Of a stretch of 21,073 bases of DNA, positions 6,878 through 14,159 are shown piece by piece. Under the pieces are notes generated by a model that worked only from the letters and a program-made list of their open reading frames with translations, made no database searches and was not told the DNA's origin. The stretch covers positions 1 to 21,073 of the forward strand of contig CAZYIC010000017.1 in NCBI GenBank assembly GCA_964646925.1, written 5' to 3'. The stretch comes from GWB1-37-8 sp964646925 (GTDB lineage Bacteria; Patescibacteriota; Microgenomatia; Levybacterales; UBA12049). The translations under genes were made by a program, and so were the position numbers. How positions within the stretch are numbered: the first letter of the stretch is position 1; every line of letters starts with the position of its first letter.

Positions 6878-7852
6878 TTAAACTGAGGTTGAGCCCTTGT
6901 AGATTTTGGGAGCCAGCCAATCATCCGGCGGATTATTTTCGTCCAGCTTTACATCTTCTCTTCTATCTTCTTTTTTCTCTTCCCCGCCTGCATCGCTCTG
7001 CGAAGCATTGCGGGCAGGCGTGCCAATTGTTGTTTTAGAAAAAGACGGAGCTTTTGCGCCAGCCGCGTTTGACGCGGGCGTAAAGAAAGAATCAGCCTCA
7101 ACATCCTGTTTTGCTGAAGTCTTTCCTTTTCGAACTGCGCCTTTTTTCAAAAGTGAAGCTGCTGTTTCAAAAGCCAAAGCACTCGTGTTAGGCGTTTGGA
7201 AATTATCCGTAGCGCTAACAATTCCCAATAAAAGATTGGAAGCGATATCAATATCCGTCTTAAGATTTAGAGAGGAAATAAAATTTGCGACCAATTCCGA
7301 AACAGAAGATGCATTTTGGCCTAAAAGAGGTATGTCTCCAAAACCCTGGTTCTCCGGTTTATAATCTATATTTACTACTTTTGAGTCTTTAAGAATCTCC
7401 ATGTCAAATGCTGTTCCCAGGTCAGATAGTCTTGGTGTTCCTACTACAAATATAAGGCCCGGGGCGCCTCCTCCCCTTCTAAACTCTATGTCTTTTTCAT
7501 TAAAAGACAAACCGTTTTCTCCCGCTTTGACAATAATGTTTAATAATCCGTTCTCACGCGTATAAGAGATCTTTTCTATATCTCCTTTATCGGGAAAAGA
7601 AACCGTCAGATCTCCGGATGCTCCCGAGTCAAAACTCTTTTTTACCTTATCTATTCCAACCAATGAAGAAATTTCTACAATCGGATCCGTAGGACAGATA
7701 ATTGCTGCTTTCTTTCCGGCGTCAATTAATGCCAAATATAAAGACAAAGCCCCGGCCATTTCATCAACTCCGGGATTTTTGCCAACAGCAATACCGATTT
7801 TTTCGTTTTTTGCTAAAAGGTCTTTAATTTTTTCAAGCATTACACTATCCAT
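6878..7852 (-). CDS. DHH-family (NrnA-like) protein with degenerate catalytic motifs
   Basis: 324 residues with the fold signature of DHH phosphoesterases (NrnA/RecJ-like; oligoribonuclease or pAp phosphatase in active members). The fit is by landmark: GIAVGKNPGVDEMAGALSL (20-38) sits where active members have HxxPDxDxxGS; KVVNIDYKPENQGFGD (158-173) where they have NIDHHxxNxxFG; ASSVSELV (181-188); and LLLGIVSATDNFQTPNT (207-223) for the later TD-x-F motif. The first His, the first Asp pair and the DHH histidines are replaced (DYK), so metal-dependent catalysis looks unlikely. The last 80 residues are low complexity and carry two translated palindromes. Position after infB matches nrnA in the nusA-infB cluster, supporting the assignment. 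No clear Shine-Dalgarno sequence; M1 or M5 could be the start. Confidence 0.72.
   Translation of the reverse strand: MDSVMLEKIKDLLAKNEKIGIAVGKNPGVDEMAGALSLYLALIDAGKKAAIICPTDPIVEISSLVGIDKVKKSFDSGASGDLTVSFPDKGDIEKISYTRENGLLNIIVKAGENGLSFNEKDIEFRRGGGAPGLIFVVGTPRLSDLGTAFDMEILKDSKVVNIDYKPENQGFGDIPLLGQNASSVSELVANFISSLNLKTDIDIASNLLLGIVSATDNFQTPNTSALAFETAASLLKKGAVRKGKTSAKQDVEADSFFTPASNAAGAKAPSFSKTTIGTPARNASQSDAGGEEKKEDRREDVKLDENNPPDDWLAPKIYKGSTSV
6985..7020. repeat. Intragenic palindromic element (CGCTCTGCGAAG type) in the DHH gene
   Basis: Outer arms CGCCTGC / GCAGGCG enclose TCGC-TCT-GCGA (6993-7003). It reads in frame as residues around PARNASQSDAGG in the disordered tail. The core is identical to that at 4939-4952 in pnp, and both reading frames give SQSD. 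Confidence 0.85.
7063..7077. repeat. CCGCGTTTGACGCGG palindrome in the DHH gene
   Basis: Perfect 6-bp stem with a 3-base loop. It differs by one loop base from CCGCGTCTGACGCGG at 17188-17202 in dnaK, and both are translated in the same frame as Ala-Ser-Asn/Asp-Ala-Ala. Confidence 0.8.
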
Positions 7853-7875
7853 AATCGCTCACTCACGTTACTCAA

Positions 7876-7937
7876 ACTAAAAATTAAGAACGAAAATTTA
7901 AAATTAATTCTTAGCTTTTAGCTTTAAGTTCTTAACT
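7876..7937. repeat. AT-rich repeat spacer between infB and the DHH gene
   Basis: Runs of short words such as AAAATTTAAAATTAA and TTAGCTTTTAGCTTTAAG, similar in style to the rpsO leader at 6062-6108 (AAGTTCTAACTTTAAACTT). No terminator or clear promoter is visible. Confidence 0.45.
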
Positions 7938-7942
7938 TCGGA

Positions 7943-9478
7943 TTATCCATGGCATATTAACATATCCCCTATAGTAAAGTCAAGGAAAGGAGAAAGTATA
8001 ATGCCGCCTTCCTGATTTTCTTCTATTTTTGAGACAATATTCCTACCGCTTCTCACTGAATTAATAGTACTTTCTCCAACAATTTCTTCTTTTCTGATCA
8101 ACCTAACCTTATCCCCACGCGCCACTCTTCCTTCCAGCACTTTTATTCCCAATACTTTTGTTTTCTCAAAAGGAAAAGACGCCAGTATTTTTGCTCTTCC
8201 AAAAATTTCCTCAACTAATGCCAATTGTTTGCCTTCCAAAACATCTTTTATTTCATCTATCAATTCGTATATAATCTTATAGTTTTTTGTTAAAACTTTT
8301 TCCTGAATTGCAAATTTTGCGATTTCAGGTTTTATTTTTGCATTAAATCCTATTACTATTGCATTAATAGATTTCGCCAATAAAATATCTGTAGTTGTAA
8401 TATCTCCTGTTTTTTGAAGCGCAATATTGATTTCCGCAGGCAAAGATCTGACGATTGCCTCCAATGAACCTTGATTGTCTGCACACAAAACAATAGACAA
8501 AGTAGGAGCTTCTTTAGCATTTAGAAAATCTTCCGGCATCGGCATTGCAGCTTGACCTGAGCGGAAAGGCAAAGGACTTAAAGGGGTGGCGCCTACTTCG
8601 GAGCGGGTGGCGGGCGCGGGGACGCTTTCCGAATTTGAAATTTGAAATTTTAAATTTGAAATTGCGGTCACTATTCCTCCAATTCCGGGTACTTTTTCAA
8701 ATCCCAAAACCTCAACAGCTTCTCCAACACCTGCTTTATCCAAATGCACGCCTTTGTCATTTATTATTGTCCTAGCTCTTGCATTTATTCCCTCGCATTC
8801 TATTTGATCTCGAACCCTCAATATTCCGGATTTAATAACAACTGTTGCCCTAGGTCCTGATTTCTGATCAAGACGAGACTCAATAATAATGCCCTTGAGT
8901 TTATTGTCCAAAACCGGTTTTCGTTTCATATCGAAAACAAGAGAAATCAATTCCAGTAGTTCTTTTATATTTATGTTTGTTTTTGCCGAAACAGAAATAT
9001 ACGGCACATCTCCTCCATATCCCTCCAAAGATACTCCTTGTTTGACTAGCTGTCCCCTTACTTTTTCTTCGTTTTTCTCAGGAATATCTGCTTTGGTTAA
9101 GACAACAATAAAAGGAATTTGTGCTTTTTTAAGAATATCAATGCTTTCTTTTGTCTGAGGCATTACTCCGTCAACCAATGAAACAACCAACAGTCCTATG
9201 TCGGCGGCCTGAGTCCCGCGTCCCCTCATGTGAATGAAAGCCTCATGTCCGGGAGTATCTATAAATGTTATTCTTTTCTTAATTCCCTCGACTGTAATTT
9301 CTACGCTGGACGCCCCAATTCCCTGAGTAATTCCTCCATGCTCGCGTGCCGCAACATTTGTTTTCCTAATTGCATCCAAAAGTGAAGTTTTTCCGTGGTC
9401 AACATGACCTAAAACAGCAACAACAGGAGGATAATTTACTGATTCTTTCGAGGTTTGTTTTGCAATCTTCTTAGCCAT
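7943..9478 (-). CDS. infB: Translation initiation factor IF-2 (short form)
   Basis: GTPase that places fMet-tRNA on the 30S subunit and promotes subunit joining. G1 GHVDHGKT at 24-31, G3 DTPGH at 74-78, G4 TKAD at 128-131 (the usual form is NKxD; here Thr replaces Asn), then domains II, III and IV ending at the ICHG terminus. At 511 residues it lacks the long N-terminal region of most IF-2 proteins and starts almost at the G domain; ATG-Ala-Lys-Lys is the only sensible start. Between domain II and domain III (about 273-315) is a stretch foreign to the family (NLKFQISN...ATRSEVGATPLS...FRSGQAA), built from two repeats. It lies 89 bp after nusA in the classical nusA-infB order. Confidence 0.95.
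   Translation of the reverse strand: MAKKIAKQTSKESVNYPPVVAVLGHVDHGKTSLLDAIRKTNVAAREHGGITQGIGASSVEITVEGIKKRITFIDTPGHEAFIHMRGRGTQAADIGLLVVSLVDGVMPQTKESIDILKKAQIPFIVVLTKADIPEKNEEKVRGQLVKQGVSLEGYGGDVPYISVSAKTNINIKELLELISLVFDMKRKPVLDNKLKGIIIESRLDQKSGPRATVVIKSGILRVRDQIECEGINARARTIINDKGVHLDKAGVGEAVEVLGFEKVPGIGGIVTAISNLKFQISNSESVPAPATRSEVGATPLSPLPFRSGQAAMPMPEDFLNAKEAPTLSIVLCADNQGSLEAIVRSLPAEINIALQKTGDITTTDILLAKSINAIVIGFNAKIKPEIAKFAIQEKVLTKNYKIIYELIDEIKDVLEGKQLALVEEIFGRAKILASFPFEKTKVLGIKVLEGRVARGDKVRLIRKEEIVGESTINSVRSGRNIVSKIEENQEGGIILSPFLDFTIGDMLICHG
8549..8626. repeat. GC-rich insertion in infB
   Basis: A GC-rich block (CTTGACCTGAGCGG, then GTGGCGCC, GGAGCGGGTGGCGGGCG) inside an AT-rich gene. It is read in frame as SVPAPATRSEVGATPLS and FRSGQAA, which are not IF-2 residues. 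Directly adjoins the AT repeat at 8632-8663. Confidence 0.65.
8632..8663. repeat. AATTTGAAATTT repeat inside infB
   Basis: Tandem and inverted AATTTGAAATT / AAATTTGAAATT units with a central TTTTAAA. The same motif is intergenic elsewhere (9525-9545). In IF-2 it encodes ISNLKFQISN between domains II and III. Confidence 0.8.
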
Positions 9479-9503
9479 AATACATTGCTAATTTTCAATT
9501 TGA

Positions 9504-9524
9504 CCTGCCTGCCGGCAAGGCAGG
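9504..9524. repeat. Near-perfect copy of the rnj palindrome between nusA and infB
   Basis: Identical to the 20-bp palindrome at 1918-1937 apart from one inserted A after the GGCA centre. It is flanked on both sides by AATTTG-type AT repeats, so the two repeat types are combined as in infB. Confidence 0.88.
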
Positions 9525-9567
9525 AATTTGAAATTTTCATTGAAAATTAAAAACTAAAAATTTTAAA
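9525..9567. repeat. AT-rich repeat spacer upstream of infB
   Basis: GAATTTGAAATTTTCATTGA followed by AAATTAAAAACTAAAAATTT-type words, matching repeats at 8632-8663 and 19676-19704. Nothing else is visible in the nusA-infB gap. Confidence 0.55.
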
Positions 9568-10716
9568 TTACTTACTTTCATCTTTTGTCTCCTTAGTCCC
9601 TTCTTGCTTCTCGTCGGCCTTTGGTTCTTTCATTTCTTTTTCTTCAACTTTAATCTCCTCAATCTTTTTTGCGTCTGAAGTGTCTGAAGTCTGCTTTGTA
9701 GACTCTTTCTTCTTTTCGTTTACTTCCTGTTTCTTTTCACTTTTAAGAGCAGGGTCTTCTTCAATTTCAATTCTGTAATCCGTAAGTTTTGAAGCAAGAC
9801 GGACATTTTGTCCATCCCGGCCGATTGCCAAAGAAAGCTCTTCAACAGGAATAAATACTCGGGCAACTTTTTCTCCCTCATTATTCTGCTTTGCAGAATC
9901 CAATTCTACCCTCACCCTTTTGGCCGGAGACAATGCCTGAGCAATATAATCTCTTGCGTTTTCCTGCCATTGAATAATATCGATTTTTTCAATCCCTCCA
10001 AATTCCTGAATAATAGCCTGGACTCTGACTCCCCGCTGGCCAACACAGCTTCCAACAGGATCTATTCCTTGCTGGTTTGAAAAAACAGCTACCTTACTTC
10101 TTGCCCCAGGCTCTCGCGCAATTTGTTTTATAACAACGCTTCCTTTGGCAACTTCAGGAACTTCTCTCTTAAATAATCCTTCCAATAATCCATTGTTTGT
10201 TCTTGAAACAATAATCTCATCGCCTTTTAATCCGGTTCTAATTTCTGAGATATAGACAGTTAACCTTTGGTTGAGACGATATTTTTCATTGGAAATTTGT
10301 TCCGGAATCGGCATCAAAGCCTCTGTTTTTCCGACATCTACGATAATATTTGGCCCTGCGAATCGCAAAATCATGCCATTTACAATTGTTCCAACTCTCA
10401 ATTTATAATCTGCAATTATTGCTTCTTTTTCTTTTTCCCTGATTTTCTGCAAAATTACCTGTCTGGCGGTTTGAGCGGCGATTCTTCCAAAACCCGGAGG
10501 CGTAACATTTTTCTTTTTATGTAAAATTGTGGCTTCTCCTGTATTTTTATTTAAAGTCGTAGAGTATTCTTCCAGTTCAATATCCGGATGGTCTTTTTTG
10601 TAAGCGGCCAGAATGGCATTTTTGACCGTATCCAGAACCACTTCGACATCAACGCCTCGCTCATTGGCGACCTGATTCAGCGCTAATAAAAATTCCGATC
10701 TTTGAACTGCCGGCAT
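9568..10716 (-). CDS. nusA: Transcription termination/antitermination factor NusA (short form)
   Basis: Binds RNA polymerase and nascent RNA through S1 and KH domains. With the start chosen here (MPAVQRSEF) it has 382 residues: N-terminal domain (LNQVANERGVDVEVVLDTVKNAILAAYKK), the FGRIAAQTARQVI helix, S1 (GTIVNGMILRFAGPNIIVDVG), KH1 (DPVGSCVGQRGVRVQAI) and KH2 (SLAIGRDGQNVRLASKLT), then a Lys/Glu-rich tail. The N-terminal domain lacks about 40 residues between NKNTGEATI and PPGFGRIAAQTA. The frame extends upstream to a TTG at 10755, but that codon sits in the -35 box of a good promoter, so the ATG at 10716 is preferred. First gene of the nusA-infB block. Confidence 0.94.
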   Translation of the reverse strand: MPAVQRSEFLLALNQVANERGVDVEVVLDTVKNAILAAYKKDHPDIELEEYSTTLNKNTGEATILHKKKNVTPPGFGRIAAQTARQVILQKIREKEKEAIIADYKLRVGTIVNGMILRFAGPNIIVDVGKTEALMPIPEQISNEKYRLNQRLTVYISEIRTGLKGDEIIVSRTNNGLLEGLFKREVPEVAKGSVVIKQIAREPGARSKVAVFSNQQGIDPVGSCVGQRGVRVQAIIQEFGGIEKIDIIQWQENARDYIAQALSPAKRVRVELDSAKQNNEGEKVARVFIPVEELSLAIGRDGQNVRLASKLTDYRIEIEEDPALKSEKKQEVNEKKKESTKQTSDTSDAKKIEEIKVEEKEMKEPKADEKQEGTKETKDESK

Positions 10717-10726
10717 AATAGTGGTA

Positions 10727-10755
10727 AGTATACCAGATTCGAGGTTAACCTTCAA
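10727..10755 (-). promoter_or_regulatory. Promoter of nusA-infB, nearly leaderless
   Basis: TTGAAG (10750-10755, 4/6), 17 bp, TATACT (10727-10732, 5/6) with an upstream TG (TGGTATACT, extended -10). Predicted start near 10720, about four bases before the nusA ATG at 10716. Confidence 0.75.
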
Positions 10756-10775
10756 CAGCCTAAGCTCAAAAATCC

Positions 10776-11231
10776 TTAAACCTGTTGAGGCGGGGATGAT
10801 TGTTGAGACGAAGACGGCACTTGAATTTCTGGTTGCCTGCTGTCATTTACAGCCTCAAGCGCATTGGATTTTAGTTTTACATTAATTGGCCTAATTAGTT
10901 GAATACCCAAACTTGCCAGTTTATATCCAAAGCCTAAAATGAATGTCATAAGGAAAAATTGAGTAGAAAGATTCAGCATTTGATTCAGAGATTCGGGCGG
11001 AAGAATATCGATTTTTGGCAACTGCAATTGAGAAGCATTAGGATTATTTTTCTGCAATTGAGCAACGAGATTATTTAAGTCCGGTGTATTCGTCGAACTA
11101 CCGGATTTGATATTAAAAACCGGAAAAGGTTCTGCTTTATCGGTAAAAACCATAACTATATTCACAACGCAAAAGATCATTATTCCAAGTCCCAAAAGAA
11201 GAAGCAGGTATCCTGTTATTTTCTCGTTCAT
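10776..11231 (-). CDS. Two-span membrane protein of unknown function
   Basis: 151 residues that I do not recognise beyond topology. Hydrophobic spans lie at about 7-30 (GYLLLLLGLGIMIFCVVNIVMVF) and 88-112, separated by an approximately 55-residue polar loop rich in Asn, Gln and Pro (NNLVAQLQKNNPNASQLQLP) and followed by a Ser/Gln/Pro-rich tail. With both termini predicted inside, the loop would be extracytoplasmic. The ATG lies four bases after the stop of the membrane-anchored Clp-like ATPase, so the two are almost certainly co-translated, and a physical partnership is a reasonable guess. The last codons lie in a stretch similar to one at 21043-21060. Confidence 0.8.
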   Translation of the reverse strand: MNEKITGYLLLLLGLGIMIFCVVNIVMVFTDKAEPFPVFNIKSGSSTNTPDLNNLVAQLQKNNPNASQLQLPKIDILPPESLNQMLNLSTQFFLMTFILGFGYKLASLGIQLIRPINVKLKSNALEAVNDSRQPEIQVPSSSQQSSPPQQV

Positions 11232-11235
11232 AAAT

Positions 11236-13698
11236 TTATAAAACAGTAACTATTATTAGATTAGCATCATTTACTGAAATTGACACTTTATTTCCTCTTT
11301 TTATGTCTTCTTTCAGCATTTTTTGCGCCAGAAGATCCTCAATATTGTTTTGGATAAATCGATTAATTGGTCTTGCGCCGAATTGTTCATCAAATCCTTC
11401 ATTGGCAATTTTTGCAATTATTTTTTCATCGAAATTAACTACAATATCTTTTTCAAGCATTTTTTTTGAAAGATCATTAAGCATCAATTTTGTAATTTGC
11501 AGAATTTCCTCTTTTTTCAAAGGCTCAAATACAACAATCCCATCAAATCTATTCAAAAGCTCGGGTCTGAAAATTCCTTTCTCCTGTAAAAACTCCAGTA
11601 ATTTTTTCTGGAAAAATTTATCAATAATCGTTCCCTTATTTACTTCCTCACGGACGTACTCAGAGGCGGCATTGGAAGTTGCAATAATTATCGCATCCGC
11701 AAAAGAAACAGTTTTGCCCGTATTATCGGTCAGTCTTCCATCATCAAAAACCTGTAGAAAAAGATCAATAATCTTAGGGTTGGACTTTTCAAATTCGTCC
11801 AGGAGAATCAAAGAATAAGGATTGTCAAAAACCATATCGGCTAAGCCTTTTGAATCTGAAAGTCCGCCTAAAAAGCGCTTTACGCTCTCCTCTGTGGAAT
11901 ATTCGCTCATATCAAGCCTAATCATTTTATTTTTCCCGCCAAAATATATATTCGATAAGGCTTCTGCTGTTGCTGTTTTTCCAACACCTGTTGGCCCTAA
12001 AAATAAAAACGATATTGGCTTTTCTTTGCTATTAAGCCCTGTCCTCAGCCTTCTCAACGCTTCCGCAACCTCAAAAACAGCCTCTTTTTGTCCGACAATA
12101 TACTTTGACAGCTCAGCTTCCAGATGAAGCAGTAAATTAGCTTCTGTTTCTTTCGGAGCGCCAATTGCAATCTTGGTTTTTTCTTCAACTTTATTAATTA
12201 CATCTTGCTCCTCAACAATCTTTTTTCCGGACAATGAAACCATATTAGCTGTATCCTTAAGTAAACTGACTCCGGCTCCGGGCATTACTCTATCCTGCAA
12301 ATATTTTTTAGCAAAATTAGAACTAGCTAAAACCGCTTTGTAGGTAATTGCAGTTTTGGTTTTCTTTTCAATCTCCGGAACCATTTGCAAAAGCATCTGA
12401 AGCGCTGTTTCCTTATCGGGCTCTTCAAACTTTATGATCTCAAACACACTCTCCAGAGTATGTTTCGGTTCAACAAATTTTTTATATGAGCCAAAGGTAA
12501 TATTTGCAATTATTCTTATTAGTCCTTTTTCCATGTATGGAATTAGGGCTCCGGAAAGATCCGTATTAAATGTAGAAGCTCCCAAAATATTCTCAAAATT
12601 AGGAATAAAAATAATAACATTTCCGGAATGGGAAATTTCCAATACAACGTTGTTCAAACGCTCTTCCAATTGTCCCTGATTTTGCGCTCCTGCCAAAAAA
12701 GCGTCTGTGAGGAGCTGAAAAAATCTTTGATGGGATAAATTTCTCCTCATATCTCCCACAAAACTTTTAAAAGCCAGAGATTTAACAAGAGAGCTTTTGC
12801 CGCTGCCCGGCTCCCCAACCAGAAGACAGCTTTTGTTTTCACTTAACGCCTCAACAACTTCATCGTATTCCTTCTTTCTTCCCAACAGCATTGGATTCTC
12901 GCTTAACGCCTCTTTTGTAATATCAATTACGTATTTATTTGTCTCCAATGTCCATCCGCTTACCCAACTTTCCCCAATTCCCTCACCCCAAAAACTAACT
13001 CTAAAAGGCTTATTTGCATTATCCGGAAAAGCTGATTTCGCCCAATATAAAATACTTTCTGCGTCTTTATACTTCAACTGTTTTTTAAAAAATAATTTCG
13101 TTTGTTCTTCAATCGATAAAAGATATGAAACGAAAAAATCCAAATGAGTAATCTGACTTTTTATATTTTTTAACATGCTGTCTTTGGAAATTTCAATAAG
13201 AGGAACTTCTTTTTTGTCCATTTCTCCTTTTTGCAGAAAAAATTGCACATCTTTTCTTTTCAGTAAGTTTTTGATTATTTCGGTTGTAGATTTTTTGGAT
13301 TTTGTAAAATCAAATGGAGTACGTTTTTTGAAAATAGAAAAAATAATAAGAATATAAAGAATTGAGATGGTAAATAAGGGAAGCTTGTCGAAAAGAAAAA
13401 AAGTTGCAAAAGGCCAAGCAAGAAATCCTATTATAAAAAATGCCTCAAGCAAAAGAAGCGCAAGTAAAATAATAATGTCCACAATAATAACAAATGTTTT
13501 TACAAACATTCCCATGCCAATTGAAAATCCGATCAATCCCTTTCTGTATTCATTTTTCCAAGGTTTAAAGTAAGTCTTAATTAGTAATGGAAGAGAGAAA
13601 AGCTGAAGAAACGCATTATTTAAAGAACCAAAAAATCCAAGTAGCTCTAATGGGGCGCTCCAAAACCAAAACTTCAAAAATTGCAAAGGCAGCAGCAT
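11236..13698 (-). CDS. Membrane-anchored Clp-like AAA+ ATPase with degenerate D1
   Basis: 820 residues. The N-terminal 125 hold several hydrophobic spans (about 8-40, 55-95, 96-122) where soluble ClpA/ClpC/ClpB have the Clp-N domain. D1 has Walker A GEPGSGKS (295-302) and LEERLNNVVLEI, but Walker B reads IIFIPNFENIL (362-372): the usual Asp-Glu is Pro-Asn, so D1 probably binds but does not hydrolyse ATP. D2 is canonical: GPTGVGKT (568-575), LILLDEFEK (630-638), TDNTGKTVSFADAIIIATSN, RPELLNRFDGIVVF (711-724) and sensor-2 GARPINR (774-780). No ClpB middle coiled coil and no ClpP-docking tripeptide loop are evident, so a disaggregase or remodelling role at the membrane is inferred rather than proteolysis. 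First gene of a unit with the two-span protein; predicted leaderless. Confidence 0.9.
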   Translation of the reverse strand: MLLPLQFLKFWFWSAPLELLGFFGSLNNAFLQLFSLPLLIKTYFKPWKNEYRKGLIGFSIGMGMFVKTFVIIVDIIILLALLLLEAFFIIGFLAWPFATFFLFDKLPLFTISILYILIIFSIFKKRTPFDFTKSKKSTTEIIKNLLKRKDVQFFLQKGEMDKKEVPLIEISKDSMLKNIKSQITHLDFFVSYLLSIEEQTKLFFKKQLKYKDAESILYWAKSAFPDNANKPFRVSFWGEGIGESWVSGWTLETNKYVIDITKEALSENPMLLGRKKEYDEVVEALSENKSCLLVGEPGSGKSSLVKSLAFKSFVGDMRRNLSHQRFFQLLTDAFLAGAQNQGQLEERLNNVVLEISHSGNVIIFIPNFENILGASTFNTDLSGALIPYMEKGLIRIIANITFGSYKKFVEPKHTLESVFEIIKFEEPDKETALQMLLQMVPEIEKKTKTAITYKAVLASSNFAKKYLQDRVMPGAGVSLLKDTANMVSLSGKKIVEEQDVINKVEEKTKIAIGAPKETEANLLLHLEAELSKYIVGQKEAVFEVAEALRRLRTGLNSKEKPISFLFLGPTGVGKTATAEALSNIYFGGKNKMIRLDMSEYSTEESVKRFLGGLSDSKGLADMVFDNPYSLILLDEFEKSNPKIIDLFLQVFDDGRLTDNTGKTVSFADAIIIATSNAASEYVREEVNKGTIIDKFFQKKLLEFLQEKGIFRPELLNRFDGIVVFEPLKKEEILQITKLMLNDLSKKMLEKDIVVNFDEKIIAKIANEGFDEQFGARPINRFIQNNIEDLLAQKMLKEDIKRGNKVSISVNDANLIIVTVL

Positions 13699-13704
13699 TA
13701 ATTT

Positions 13705-13733
13705 AGTATAAAAGGTTTAAATAAGAATTACAA
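13705..13733 (-). promoter_or_regulatory. Promoter of the membrane Clp-like gene, predicted leaderless
   Basis: TTGTAA (13728-13733, 4/6), 17 bp, TATACT (13705-13710, 5/6). Six bases separate the -10 from the ATG at 13698, so a start seven bases downstream falls on the A of ATG. Confidence 0.72.
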
Positions 13734-13759
13734 ACCGCTATACAGAACGACGGCGGGCC

Positions 13760-13796
13760 TGCCCGCAAAAGCTACGCTTTGCGTTGCTGGCGGGCA
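13760..13796. repeat. Palindromic element supplying the end of a membrane-protein gene
   Basis: Arms TGCCCGC / GCGGGCA enclose CGCAAAAGCTACGCTTTGCG, itself a hairpin. The minus-strand gene ends inside it: its last residues ARQQRKA and TAG stop are read from the element. Confidence 0.82.
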
Positions 13797-14137
13797 AAGT
13801 AAAAATGGATTGAGAAAACTAAAAGACCGATTGTGGTAAACGAAATAGATTTTTCCAGGTCATCTGCTTTAGTAGTCGCTCTTTCTTTTTCCAAAGATTT
13901 CAAACAATCTTCTTTTGCTTGCCCCGCGGAGCTCGAAGAGCGAAGTGGAGTCTCTTCGACTGGAACTGGCTTAGCAATATATTCACATCTGGATTCCGCG
14001 CCAAATCTTAATGGGTATTTATCATAAGCGGTAATTCCTGTTATAAAATGCACGCTATTGAACAAACCAATAATTAGCAAAACCATCCCAATCGCGGAAA
14101 GAAGATAAAAATAAATTGTAGGAATCAACTTCTGCAT
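13772..14137 (-). CDS. Small two-span membrane protein
   Basis: 121 residues; no function recognised. Spans at about 8-30 (YFYLLSAIGMVLLIIGLF) and 98-114 (ISFTTIGLLVFSIHFYFA) flank a charged extracytoplasmic loop with two Cys (SRCEY and EDCLK). The loop contains a translated repeat (PLRSSSSAGQAK, DNA hairpin at 13934-13958), and the C-terminus is encoded by the palindrome at 13760-13796. Proteins with the DKYPLRFG-x-E-x-RC pattern seem familiar from Microgenomates genomes, but I cannot name a family. It follows the 14160 gene by 22 bp on the same strand; AT-rich sequence in between has only a weak -10 candidate (TATATT), so cotranscription is likely. Confidence 0.75.
   Translation of the reverse strand: MQKLIPTIYFYLLSAIGMVLLIIGLFNSVHFITGITAYDKYPLRFGAESRCEYIAKPVPVEETPLRSSSSAGQAKEDCLKSLEKERATTKADDLEKSISFTTIGLLVFSIHFYFARQQRKA
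13934..13958. repeat. Intragenic hairpin in the small membrane-protein gene
   Basis: CGAAGAG (13934-13940) and CTCTTCG (13952-13958) form a 7-bp stem around GCGAAGTGGAG. It lies in a GC-rich stretch and is translated as PLRSSSSAGQ within the extracytoplasmic loop. Confidence 0.65.
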
Positions 14138-14159
14138 ATTTAGATCAAAAATATAAAAA

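Noticed and set aside
10717..10755. N-terminal extension of NusA to a TTG at 10755
   Set aside because: The codons run through a good -35/-10 promoter, and NusA homologues begin near MPAVQRSEF.
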